Shown here: in pieces, positions 1-5,312 of the stretch
How positions within the stretch are numbered: position 1 is the stretch's first letter
How the letters are laid out: each line of letters starts with the position of its first letter
Assembly: GCA_021813195.1 (NCBI GenBank)
Contig: JAKALI010000210.1
Span: forward strand, 1-7,022
Direction: 5' to 3'
DNA: 7,022 bases
Source: Pseudomonadota bacterium
GTDB lineage: Bacteria > Pseudomonadota > Alphaproteobacteria > Rhizobiales > Hyphomicrobiaceae
Notes under the pieces: generated by a model
Told to the model about the DNA's origin: nothing
The model's database searches: none
What the model saw: the letters and a program-made list of their open reading frames with translations, nothing else
Made by a program: the position numbers and the translations under genes

Positions 1-176
1 ATCTTCGCTTCGAGCCCCTCGACGAACCCGCGGGCTTCATCATGTTGGACTTCGCCGGCGGCGGCGCGATCCGTCTTCGCGTAGACTGCATTGAGGCGGA
101 AATGCGCGATCTGGATGCGGCGTGGGTCACACCCCGACGACCCCGCCACCCGGATGGCGACGGCGCATCCTCGTGA
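1..176 (+). CDS. DUF2948 family protein, C-terminal end only
   Basis: This is the 3' end of a gene that begins before the window. The open frame uses codons starting at base 3 and ends at the TGA at 174-176, giving the last 57 residues. The visible part reads as LDFAGGGAIRLRVDCIEAEM followed by a short DLDAAW segment and a basic, Pro-rich, poorly ordered tail. The GGGAIRL..V.CIEA pattern matches my memory of the DUF2948 family, small alphaproteobacterial proteins of unknown function that are commonly encoded between murA and hisD. The hisD gene following 60 bp downstream on the same strand fits that order and is part of the reason for the call. No function can be assigned. The family call rests on a short fragment plus context, not on a search. 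Confidence 0.72.
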   Translation, partial: LRFEPLDEPAGFIMLDFAGGGAIRLRVDCIEAEMRDLDAAWVTPRRPRHPDGDGASS

Positions 177-236
177 CCCGGCGCTGAACCAGTACCACTG
201 GATCCACGCCTGCCCATCAAGAAACTGGACCGATTC

Positions 237-1586
237 ATGCCCAAGACGCTGAAGACGAGTGATCCCGCTTTCGAGAGCGAATTTGTCGAGTTGCTCGCCG
301 CCAAGCGCGAGGTTTCCGAAGACGTGGATCGGGCGGTTCGAGAGATCATCGCCGATGTGCGCGCGCGGGGGGACCGAGCGCTGATTGCACTCTCGCGGCG
401 GTTCGACGACGTTGATCTGGAGAAAACCTCGATCGCCGTTACGCCTGCAGAGATCGAAGCGGCGGTCGACGCATGTTCGCAGGAAGCTCTCGAAGCGCTC
501 GACTTCGCCGCTTCGCGCATTCGCTCCCACCATGCGCGACAATTGCCACAGGATCTCTCGTACCGTGATCCCCTGGGTGTGGAATTGGGAGACCGCTGGA
601 CAGCCGTGGAGTCGGCCGGGCTGTATGTGCCCGGTGGCCTTGCAGCTTACCCGAGCTCCGTTCTCATGAACGCGCTGCCGGCGATCGTGGCCGGCGTGCC
701 GCGCATCGTGATGGTGGTCCCCGCTCCACGCGGCGAGATCAACCCGCTCGTGCTCGCTGCCGCACGGACCTGCGGAATTCACGAAATCTACCGCGTGGGG
801 GGCGCGCAGGCCGTGGCCGCACTCGCCTACGGAACTCAAACCATCCGACCCGTGGTCAAAATCGTCGGGCCCGGTAACGCATACGTTGCGGCAGCCAAAC
901 GCCAGGTGTTCGGCACTGTTGGCATTGACAGCATTGCAGGTCCATCCGAGGTTCTCGTGATCGCGGACGCGGCCAACGATCCAGAATGGATTGCGGCCGA
1001 TTTGCTCGCCCAAGCCGAGCATGACAAAGCGGCGCAGTCGATCTTGATGACGGACGACCCTAACTTTGGGCGCCGGGTTGAGGAGGCGGTAGCGCGGCAA
1101 TTGGCGACGCTCCCGCGCGGCAATATTGCAGGCGAGAGCTGGAATGTGTTCGGGGCCTTGATCGTGCTGCGTTCGATGGACGAGGCACCGGCTCTGGCCG
1201 ATCGGATCGCGGCGGAGCATTTGGAAATCGCGACCGCAAATGCGGACGCTCTCGCCGCGCGCATCCGCAACGCGGGCGCCATATTCATCGGCGCCTATAC
1301 GCCAGAAGTGATCGGGGACTATGTGGCCGGCTCCAACCATGTGTTGCCAACCGCCCGCAGTGCACGGTTCTCCTCGGGTCTTGGGGTGTTGGATTTCATG
1401 AAGCGCACATCGATACTGAAACTTGACGAATCGGCGCTCGCTGCGCTCGCGGGGCCTGCCATGACGCTGGCGCGTGCGGAGGGATTGGACGCGCACCGAC
1501 GCTCGGTCGAAATCCGCGTGCAGGTCGATGGGCGCACGACGACGACAGACGCTGGCGGAGGCAGGGCCCGACATGACGGACGTTGA
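237..1586 (+). CDS. hisD: Histidinol dehydrogenase
   Basis: A 449-residue cytoplasmic enzyme for the last two steps of histidine synthesis: it oxidises L-histidinol to L-histidinal and then to L-histidine with two NAD+, using a zinc ion. All key residues of the family are visible: zinc ligands Gln259, His262, Asp361 and His420, and the catalytic pair Glu327-His328 in the AAEHLEI motif; these align almost one to one with the E. coli numbering. The GPGNAYVAAAKRQVFG stretch (211-226) and the IDSIAGPSEVLVIAD stretch (230-244) are family hallmarks. The ATG at 237 gives an N-terminus (MPKTLKTSDPAFESEF) that fits relatives; no strong Shine-Dalgarno precedes it, and the frame is open upstream to the DUF2948 stop, but no ATG, GTG or TTG codon extends it convincingly. 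The protein is about 15 residues longer at the C-terminus than E. coli HisD, ending in a low-complexity Thr/Gly/Arg tail whose last codons overlap the next gene by 14 bp. Confidence 0.97.
   Translation: MPKTLKTSDPAFESEFVELLAAKREVSEDVDRAVREIIADVRARGDRALIALSRRFDDVDLEKTSIAVTPAEIEAAVDACSQEALEALDFAASRIRSHHARQLPQDLSYRDPLGVELGDRWTAVESAGLYVPGGLAAYPSSVLMNALPAIVAGVPRIVMVVPAPRGEINPLVLAAARTCGIHEIYRVGGAQAVAALAYGTQTIRPVVKIVGPGNAYVAAAKRQVFGTVGIDSIAGPSEVLVIADAANDPEWIAADLLAQAEHDKAAQSILMTDDPNFGRRVEEAVARQLATLPRGNIAGESWNVFGALIVLRSMDEAPALADRIAAEHLEIATANADALAARIRNAGAIFIGAYTPEVIGDYVAGSNHVLPTARSARFSSGLGVLDFMKRTSILKLDESALAALAGPAMTLARAEGLDAHRRSVEIRVQVDGRTTTTDAGGGRARHDGR
1557..1561 (+). promoter_or_regulatory. Ribosome binding site of the UPF0262 gene
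   Basis: GGAGG lies inside the 3' end of hisD, 11 bases before the ATG at 1573. It supports that start over the longer open frame that begins at 1474, and it suggests translation of the UPF0262 gene from within the hisD message. Confidence 0.6.
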
Positions 1587-2067
1587 GAGCGACATCAAAA
1601 ATCGCGCCCGGATCATCGCAATCAACATCGATGAGGCGTCGATCGCGCATGGCAATTCCGACATCGAGCACGAGCGGGAAGTCGCAATCTTCGACATCTT
1701 AGATGGGAATTCGTTCGCCGTGGATGGCCACGAGGGACCCTATCGGCTCCACATTGCGCTCGCCGACGACCGCCTGGCACTCAACATCTTCGATGAGGGC
1801 GGCACGCAACTGCTATCGGGACATTCGGTCCCGCTCGCGCCCTTGAAACGGCTGCTCAAGGACTACTTTCTCGTGCTCGACAGCTATTATCAGGCCATTC
1901 GGTCCGGCCAGCCATCGCGCATCCAAGCCATCGATGTCGGCCGTCGCGGTCTTCACGACGAAGGCAGTCGTTTGTTGCAGGAACGGCTGGCTGGAAAAAT
2001 TGCGATGGATTTCGATACAGCGCGCCGGCTGTTCACGCTTATTTCCGCGCTGCATTGGAAGGGATGA
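1573..2067 (+). CDS. UPF0262 family protein of unknown function
   Basis: A 164-residue soluble protein, close to the usual length of the UPF0262 family (about 160 residues), which is found mainly in alphaproteobacteria. Features I associate with the family are the acidic opening with RIIAINIDE (13-21), the EHEREVAIFDILDGNSF segment (32-48), the GPYRLHIALADDRLALNI segment (55-72), the LKRLLKDYFLVLDSYYQAIR helix (91-110), the GRRGLHDEGSRLL segment (123-134) and the ending DTARRLFTLISALHW (148-162). No catalytic motif, signal peptide or membrane segment is visible, so the function is unknown. The start at 1573 is chosen because it has a GGAGG site and yields the family N-terminus; it overlaps the end of hisD by 14 bp. 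The stop overlaps the next gene's ATG. The tight packing implies co-expression with hisD and the phosphatase-like gene. Confidence 0.9.
   Translation: MTDVESDIKNRARIIAINIDEASIAHGNSDIEHEREVAIFDILDGNSFAVDGHEGPYRLHIALADDRLALNIFDEGGTQLLSGHSVPLAPLKRLLKDYFLVLDSYYQAIRSGQPSRIQAIDVGRRGLHDEGSRLLQERLAGKIAMDFDTARRLFTLISALHWKG
2057..2063 (+). promoter_or_regulatory. Ribosome binding site near the phosphatase start
   Basis: GGAAGGG lies at the very end of the UPF0262 gene. It directly abuts the ATG at 2064 (no spacer) but is 9 bases ahead of an in-frame GTG at 2073. The spacing therefore favours GTG 2073 if this purine run is the working site, while ATG 2064 would rely on termination-reinitiation at the ATGA overlap. 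Confidence 0.4.
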
Positions 2068-2531
2068 CGCGTGTGGCCGCATCCCAGGAGGCGCCGCGCC
2101 GCGTGTTGTTTGCCTGCACGTTCAATGCGGTGCGGAGTGCCATGGCGGCTGCGATCCTGCGTCAGCTCGCGGGCCAGCGGTTTGAAGTCGCGTCGGCCGG
2201 TGTGATGTGTGCTCGGCCCGATCCGTTCGCGGCGGCCGTTATGGACGAGATCGGCATCGATATGAGCCTGCATGAGCCGGCCGATTTTTCAAGACTGGGA
2301 CGGCGGACCTTTGACATAATTATAACATTGTCGCCCGAGGCGCATCATCATGCCCTTGAGATGACGCGCGTCATGGCTTGCGATGTCGAGTATTGGCCGA
2401 CGTTCGATCCGTCCAGTCTTGACGTGGGAATGCCGCGCGTGGCGCGAGTCCACGCGTATCGTCGGCTGCGCGACGACTTGGTTCATAAGTTGAAAGAGCG
2501 GTTCATGGTGGCGGGTGGTCCGACCGTGTGA
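2064..2531 (+). CDS. Low-molecular-weight phosphotyrosine-phosphatase / arsenate-reductase-like protein
   Basis: A 155-residue protein of the low-molecular-weight protein tyrosine phosphatase fold (the fold shared with thioredoxin-type ArsC). The P-loop is RVLFACTFNAVRSAM: nucleophile Cys18, then five residues, then Arg24-Ser25, i.e. CX5RS. A candidate general-acid Asp115 sits in WPTFDPSS near the C-terminus, where the family has its DP loop. The usual C-x-G-N-x-C-R-S-P signature is altered: Phe replaces Gly, Val replaces the second Cys, and Ala replaces Pro; the DP loop lacks the Tyr pair of classical tyrosine phosphatases. It could act on a protein, on a small phosphorylated molecule, or not at all. 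The ATG at 2064 overlaps the UPF0262 stop (ATGA); GTG at 2073 is an alternative start with better ribosome-binding-site spacing. Position in the hisD cluster does not by itself tell the substrate, and arsenate reduction is unproven. It ends 33 bp from the convergent bactofilin gene. Confidence 0.88.
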   Translation: MTRVAASQEAPRRVLFACTFNAVRSAMAAAILRQLAGQRFEVASAGVMCARPDPFAAAVMDEIGIDMSLHEPADFSRLGRRTFDIIITLSPEAHHHALEMTRVMACDVEYWPTFDPSSLDVGMPRVARVHAYRRLRDDLVHKLKERFMVAGGPTV

Positions 2532-2544
2532 GGAGAACCACCCG
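2512..2544. terminator. Inverted repeat at the convergent gene junction, possible terminator
   Basis: CGGGTGGT at 2512-2519 is matched perfectly by ACCACCCG at 2537-2544 with a 17-base loop. The left arm lies in the last codons of the phosphatase-like gene and the right arm lies past its stop, between the convergent genes. There is no T-run after either arm, so it is not a classical intrinsic terminator. It may serve as a termination or 3'-end-protecting hairpin for either message, or be coincidental. Confidence 0.35.
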
Positions 2545-2564
2545 TTGCGAAGCCTATCGAGCGT

Positions 2565-3191
2565 TCAGGAGGATTCCGAACCGGCCGGGTAGAAGTCGCG
2601 GGCCGCTGGAATATACGGGTTGGCGTCGGCGACGCTCCCAGAGGACGCAATAAATCCGGTCGCAGGCGAACCAATGTTCACCGGAGAACGCACCGTTTCC
2701 GGGCTTTCGAGGGCGCGGTTGGTGGTTTCCAGTTGCGGCACGATTTCAGCTGGGTCGCGGACGCGGCGCGAGCGCCCGTCGAAGCTCGCACCCTGTTCGA
2801 TCGAGAGATACTGTGTGGCGATATCGCCTTCAACTTCGGCAGTCGCGTGCAAAATGACTTTATTCGAGAGAATTGCGCCATTGACGCGCCCGCGTACCTC
2901 GACACTCTCGGCCGTGATTGATCCCGTGACGATAGCATCGCTGCCGACCTCGAGCTGACGGGAGTGCACATCGGCCTGGATTTGACCATTGACCCGCAGC
3001 GTTCCTTTGCAACGGATGACGATGCCGTGACCTTCGATATTGAGATCGCTGCCGATCAGAGATTGATCCAGCACACCCGAGGTGGTACCTTGCGGCGGAG
3101 CGACCATCCTCGGCTGGGGCCGATCCTCGCGCCGTGCCGGCATCGTTTGGGGCTCTGGGGGCATCGGCCCAGTCTTGCGGTGGAACACCAT
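2565..3191 (-). CDS. Bactofilin (polymer-forming cytoskeletal protein)
   Basis: A 208-residue bactofilin (DUF583 / polymer-forming cytoskeletal family), which assembles nucleotide-free filaments at the inner face of the membrane and usually positions cell-wall or surface machinery. The central domain runs from about 41 to 145 and shows the regular beta-helix pattern of the family: SLIGSDLNIEG, GTLRVNGQIQADVHS, LEVGSDAIVTGSITAESVEVRGRVNGAI, VILHATAEVEGDI and the closing LSIEQGASFDG. It is flanked by a Pro-rich N-terminal tail (1-40) starting MVFHRK, and by a roughly 60-residue Ser/Pro-rich C-terminal tail predicted to be unstructured by eye. There is no transmembrane segment and only one Cys (61). 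The ATG is supported by GAGGAG 8 bases upstream. No M23 peptidase or wall-synthesis gene sits next to it here, unlike several known bactofilin loci, so its partner is not evident. It follows the RTX gene on the same strand at 176 bp and is probably transcribed separately. Confidence 0.95.
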   Translation of the reverse strand: MVFHRKTGPMPPEPQTMPARREDRPQPRMVAPPQGTTSGVLDQSLIGSDLNIEGHGIVIRCKGTLRVNGQIQADVHSRQLEVGSDAIVTGSITAESVEVRGRVNGAILSNKVILHATAEVEGDIATQYLSIEQGASFDGRSRRVRDPAEIVPQLETTNRALESPETVRSPVNIGSPATGFIASSGSVADANPYIPAARDFYPAGSESS

Positions 3192-3319
3192 GATCCGCTC
3201 TCCTCAACGCAACTGCTGAACGCCCCGAGCTCAACGCCAATGCAGCGCGCCCGTGGTCGAATTATGGCTGAGCGGCTTGCCTGACTTCTACTCAAAACCT
3301 GAAGAAAGCGCGTGCCGAC
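3192..3319 (-). promoter_or_regulatory. Bactofilin upstream region, probable promoter
   Basis: This non-coding stretch separates the RTX terminator hairpin from the bactofilin start and holds no credible gene. On the - strand a CATAAT (3261-3266) resembles a -10 box, but the best -35-like TTGAGT upstream of it is 23 bases away, which is too far. A promoter is expected here because a hairpin separates the two genes, but its exact position cannot be fixed by eye. Confidence 0.3.
3200..3205 (-). promoter_or_regulatory. Ribosome binding site of the bactofilin gene
   Basis: On the - strand GAGGAG ends 8 bases before the ATG at 3191. This is a strong site with normal spacing and fixes the bactofilin start. 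Confidence 0.8.
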
Positions 3320-3350
3320 GCGTGACGATACCGTGGGATGATCGTCACGC
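3320..3350 (-). terminator. Hairpin downstream of the RTX gene, likely terminator
   Basis: GCGTGACGAT (3320-3329) and ATCGTCACGC (3341-3350) form a perfect 10-bp stem with an 11-base loop. On the - strand the stem starts 17 bases after the RTX stop codon. No T-run follows at once; only a mildly T-rich CTTTCTTC comes about ten bases later. The position directly after a gene end and the perfect arms make a transcription terminator or mRNA-stabilising 3' hairpin the best guess; a protein-binding site for the bactofilin promoter is the alternative. Confidence 0.6.
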
Positions 3351-3367
3351 CCTTGAGCGCGCGGCCC

Positions 3368-5092
3368 TTACAGAATGAACAGCGACTGGGAGGTGAAATC
3401 GTCGAGAGTCCATCCGCTGATGCCGCTCAGGACGACGGTATCAACCCAGCCGGCGGAAGCGCCAAGATTGAGCGTCACGACAAGGCCCGCGGCGCTATCG
3501 CTCACGCGGATCAGATCGCTAACTGGTCGAGATTTTTCGCTGGATGTGAAGACCCGCGAGAAATCCAGGCGGTCGTCCGTCATAAAATCGCTGATGGTGT
3601 CGTAGCCGACGCGATTGCCGTTGGCATTGACGATGTCGGAGCGTGCCCAAGCGAACGTGTCGCTGCCTAGAGAGATCCCGCCTCTGGTCTGACCGCCGAA
3701 CATCAGATCATCGCCCGCGCCGCCGAAGATGACGTCGTTGCCACCATCGCCGTAGATGATGTCGTTGCCAGCTTCTCCGTAGAGGCTGTCGTTGCCGCCG
3801 CCGCCAAACAAGCCATCGTTGCCAGCGCCGCCGAAGAGCTGATCTGTTCCGGCCCCGCCGTTCAACGTGTCGTTGCCAGCTCCACCGTGGATGACGTCGT
3901 TGCCGTCCTCGCCGAACAGGCTGTCGTTGCCGTCGCCGCCGCGGATCGCGTCGGCACCTTCTCCGCCGCGGATCGTATCGTTACCGGCCGCGCCGTCGAT
4001 CGTGTTGGCGCCGCCATTTCCGATGAGCGTATTGTTGAGAGCGTTGCCCGTGGCGCTGAACGCTCCACTCCCCAAAAGCGTCAAAAACTCGACATGGTCG
4101 GGAAGCTGATACGAGACGGTCGCATACACGTGATCGGTGCCGCCGTCCGCCAGTTCAATAACGGTGTCACCTGCATGGTCGACGTAGTAGGTATCATCGC
4201 CGCCGCCGCCGGTCATGCGGTCCACGCCGGTTCCCCCGTCGATGATGTCGTTGCCTCCATCACCAAAGAGGACATCGTCGCCTGCGTCGCCGAAGATGCG
4301 ATCATTGCCACCGCCACCGTAGATCCCGTCGTTGTCGGCGCCACCGTAGAGCGTGTCGTTGCCCGCCCCACCATTCAGGAGATCGCGCCCGTTCTCGCCA
4401 TAGAGGACGTCGTCGCCCTCCTCGCCGATCAGCTTGTCGTCCCCATTGCCGCCGCGCAGGATATCGTTGCCGCGGCCGCCGACGATTTCGTCGTTGCCAT
4501 TGGCACCTTCCAGCGTATCGTCGCCGGATCCGCCCCAAATGAAGTCGTTGCCGTTGTTGCCGCGGATGGTGTCGTGGCCAGCATTGCCGAGCAGGATGTC
4601 GTCACCGGTGCCGCCGATAATGGTGACACTGCCGTACGCGACACGTGCCGATGTCAGGTCGATGATCTGCCCGCCGTTGCCACCGACGATGGTCTGGATT
4701 TCGACGAGGCGGATGGAGCCGATGCCGGGGCTGATCGCATCGTCGAGAATGAGGGCCCTTTTGCCATTGCCCATTTGCAGGGTGTTGCCGGATCCGGTGC
4801 CGACGCACACGTCGTAGCTACGCCCATAACCTGCGAGTGCAAACGAACGCGGCAGCCCAGGTCCGCTGGGGTCGCCCTTGACGCTGAGGCTTCCTGAGGC
4901 CCACGTCGCGTCCGCGGAAAACAGGAAGGTGACGTTGCCGGCTCCGCCAAACAGGATATCCCGGCCAAGCCCGCCGAAGAGGGTGTCGGTCCCTCCATGG
5001 CCATAAATGGCTTCGTCGGCCCCCGTGCCGCTGATGGTTTCGCCTGCGGTCGTTCCATTGACGACCCTGAGGCCATTCAAATTGTAGGACAT
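3368..5092 (-). CDS. RTX (hemolysin-type calcium-binding repeat) protein, probably type I secreted
   Basis: A 574-residue acidic, Gly/Asp-rich protein. Reading from ATG 5092, it has a short N-terminal run of degenerate nonapeptides (about 12-56), a roughly 100-residue non-repeat segment (57-158), sixteen uninterrupted GGxGxDxUx nonapeptides (159-302), a 54-residue spacer (303-356) containing TVSYQLPDHVEFLTLLGSGA, twelve further nonapeptides (357-464), and a C-terminal region (465-574) with the serralysin-type DTISDFMTDDRLDFS segment (498-512) and a hydrophobic ending SLFIL. Such repeats fold into a calcium-filled beta-roll after export, and the C-terminus carries the uncleaved type I secretion signal; no Sec signal peptide is present. 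No HExxH protease, lipase or other catalytic motif is seen, and no transporter or acyltransferase gene is nearby, so adhesin, surface-layer or matrix protein are only possibilities. A single Cys (96) lies in the non-repeat segment. ATG 5092 is preferred over TTG 5110 because GGGAG lies 6 bases before it. Confidence 0.93.
   Translation of the reverse strand: MSYNLNGLRVVNGTTAGETISGTGADEAIYGHGGTDTLFGGLGRDILFGGAGNVTFLFSADATWASGSLSVKGDPSGPGLPRSFALAGYGRSYDVCVGTGSGNTLQMGNGKRALILDDAISPGIGSIRLVEIQTIVGGNGGQIIDLTSARVAYGSVTIIGGTGDDILLGNAGHDTIRGNNGNDFIWGGSGDDTLEGANGNDEIVGGRGNDILRGGNGDDKLIGEEGDDVLYGENGRDLLNGGAGNDTLYGGADNDGIYGGGGNDRIFGDAGDDVLFGDGGNDIIDGGTGVDRMTGGGGDDTYYVDHAGDTVIELADGGTDHVYATVSYQLPDHVEFLTLLGSGAFSATGNALNNTLIGNGGANTIDGAAGNDTIRGGEGADAIRGGDGNDSLFGEDGNDVIHGGAGNDTLNGGAGTDQLFGGAGNDGLFGGGGNDSLYGEAGNDIIYGDGGNDVIFGGAGDDLMFGGQTRGGISLGSDTFAWARSDIVNANGNRVGYDTISDFMTDDRLDFSRVFTSSEKSRPVSDLIRVSDSAAGLVVTLNLGASAGWVDTVVLSGISGWTLDDFTSQSLFIL
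3701..4024 (-). repeat. RTX nonapeptide block, 12 tandem 27-bp units
   Basis: Twelve consecutive nine-residue units, from IGNGGANTI through FGGAGDDLM, with no insertion or deletion. The Gly and Asp positions are well kept (typical units HGGAGNDTL, FGGAGNDGL, YGDGGNDVI). At DNA level this appears as a 27-bp periodicity rich in GTTGCC and CCGCC on the + strand. Pairs of units are expected to bind one calcium ion per turn of the beta-roll. Confidence 0.92.
4187..4618 (-). repeat. RTX nonapeptide block, 16 tandem 27-bp units
   Basis: Sixteen consecutive nine-residue units, from IGGTGDDIL to TGGGGDDTY, all exactly nine residues long. Units differ from each other at several positions (for example WGGSGDDTL, IGEEGDDVL, YGGADNDGI), so the array is old or diversified rather than a recent perfect amplification. 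One unit (YGGADNDGI) replaces the central Gly with Asp. Confidence 0.92.
4925..5059 (-). repeat. Short N-terminal RTX-like repeat block, about 5 units
   Basis: Five nine-residue units near the N-terminus: NGTTAGETI, SGTGADEAI, YGHGGTDTL, FGGLGRDIL and FGGAGNVTF. The first and last lack the full calcium-binding consensus, and the middle two are closest to it. The block is separated from the main array by a segment without clear repeats. Confidence 0.75.
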
Positions 5093-5098
5093 CTCGTG

Positions 5099-5103
5099 CT
5101 CCC
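5099..5103 (-). promoter_or_regulatory. Ribosome binding site of the RTX gene
   Basis: GGGAG on the - strand ends 6 bases before ATG 5092. It decides the start: the in-frame TTG at 5110 lies upstream of this site and would place the site inside the coding sequence. Confidence 0.65.
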
Positions 5104-5117
5104 ATCCCAATGAAGAA

Positions 5118-5132
5118 AATTTGCCGCAAATT
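5118..5132. promoter_or_regulatory. 15-bp interrupted palindrome upstream of the RTX gene, possible operator or leader hairpin
   Basis: AATTTGC-C-GCAAATT is a perfect 7-1-7 inverted repeat ending 26 bp upstream of the RTX start codon, in an AT-rich pocket of an otherwise GC-rich region. Allowing a one-base shift, flanking AGA and TCT extend the symmetry. The one-base centre is too small for an RNA loop at full pairing, so a dimeric DNA-binding protein site is somewhat more likely than a leader hairpin. I recognise no specific regulator's consensus. A TAGAAT next to it (on the - strand) resembles a -10 box but has no good -35 partner. Confidence 0.4.
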
Positions 5133-5286
5133 CTATCAAACAGGTCTCAAGCAGCCGTTGCTGCGCGAAGAAGAAGGCGTTGCAAAAGGATGAAGGCGCG
5201 TGCGGAGGTGAAGCACGCGGTGGCTTGGGTCGCGTCGCGTCCGGTCACGTGGCTGGGAATTTATCCGTCGTCGCGCGCTGCGGGCA
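5133..5286. other. Gap between helicase and RTX genes with no recognised gene
   Basis: Apart from the palindrome and the hairpin at its ends, I find no coding sequence, RNA gene or repeat in this stretch. It must contain the RTX promoter unless the RTX gene is read through from the helicase gene. On the - strand TTGAGA and TTGATA hexamers occur near the palindrome, but neither has a convincing -10 partner at 16-18 bases. Confidence 0.45.
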
Positions 5287-5312
5287 GGGTTGGCGGCACA
5301 GCTGCCGCCCCC
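5287..5312 (-). terminator. GC-rich hairpin just after the helicase stop, likely terminator
   Basis: On the - strand GGCGGCA-GCTG-TGCCGCC (5303-5309 paired with 5292-5298, four-base loop) begins 3 bases after the helicase TGA. Three more G-C pairs (GGG with CCC at 5287-5289) extend the stem across an AA bulge. There is no T-run, so it is not a textbook intrinsic terminator, but its compactness and position at the gene end support a 3'-end hairpin. Confidence 0.6.

Noticed and set aside
836..1288. - strand open frame opposite hisD (150 codons)
   Set aside because: It lies entirely within the well-supported hisD gene, and its composition is that of an antisense shadow.
1474..1572. N-terminal extension of the UPF0262 frame back to 1474
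   Set aside because: The extra 33 residues are basic low-complexity sequence overlapping hisD; the ATG at 1573 with GGAGG upstream gives the normal family length.
2311..2339. TTGACA at 2311-2316 as a promoter -35 box inside the phosphatase gene
   Set aside because: No -10-like hexamer follows at 16-18 bases, and the bases are coding.
3056..3295. - strand open frame (79 codons) reaching into the gap before the bactofilin
   Set aside because: Most of it overlaps the bactofilin in another frame, it is Arg/Ser/Cys-rich without any motif, and the bactofilin has a clear start and ribosome binding site.
3701..4618. Regular short repeats that could suggest a CRISPR array or minisatellite
   Set aside because: The period is 27 bp with no unique spacers, the units vary, and they translate as in-frame GGxGxDxUx calcium-binding motifs.
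3887..4897. Long + strand open frame (336 codons), rich in Val and Ala, opposite the RTX gene
   Set aside because: It is the mirror of the 27-bp RTX periodicity: the antisense of Gly/Asp/Asn-rich codons gives Val/Ala/Ile-rich repeats without stops. It has no known domain, and the RTX frame is clearly the real one.
5093..5110. TTG start at 5110 for the RTX gene
   Set aside because: The GGGAG ribosome binding site lies between it and the ATG at 5092, so the ATG is the better start.
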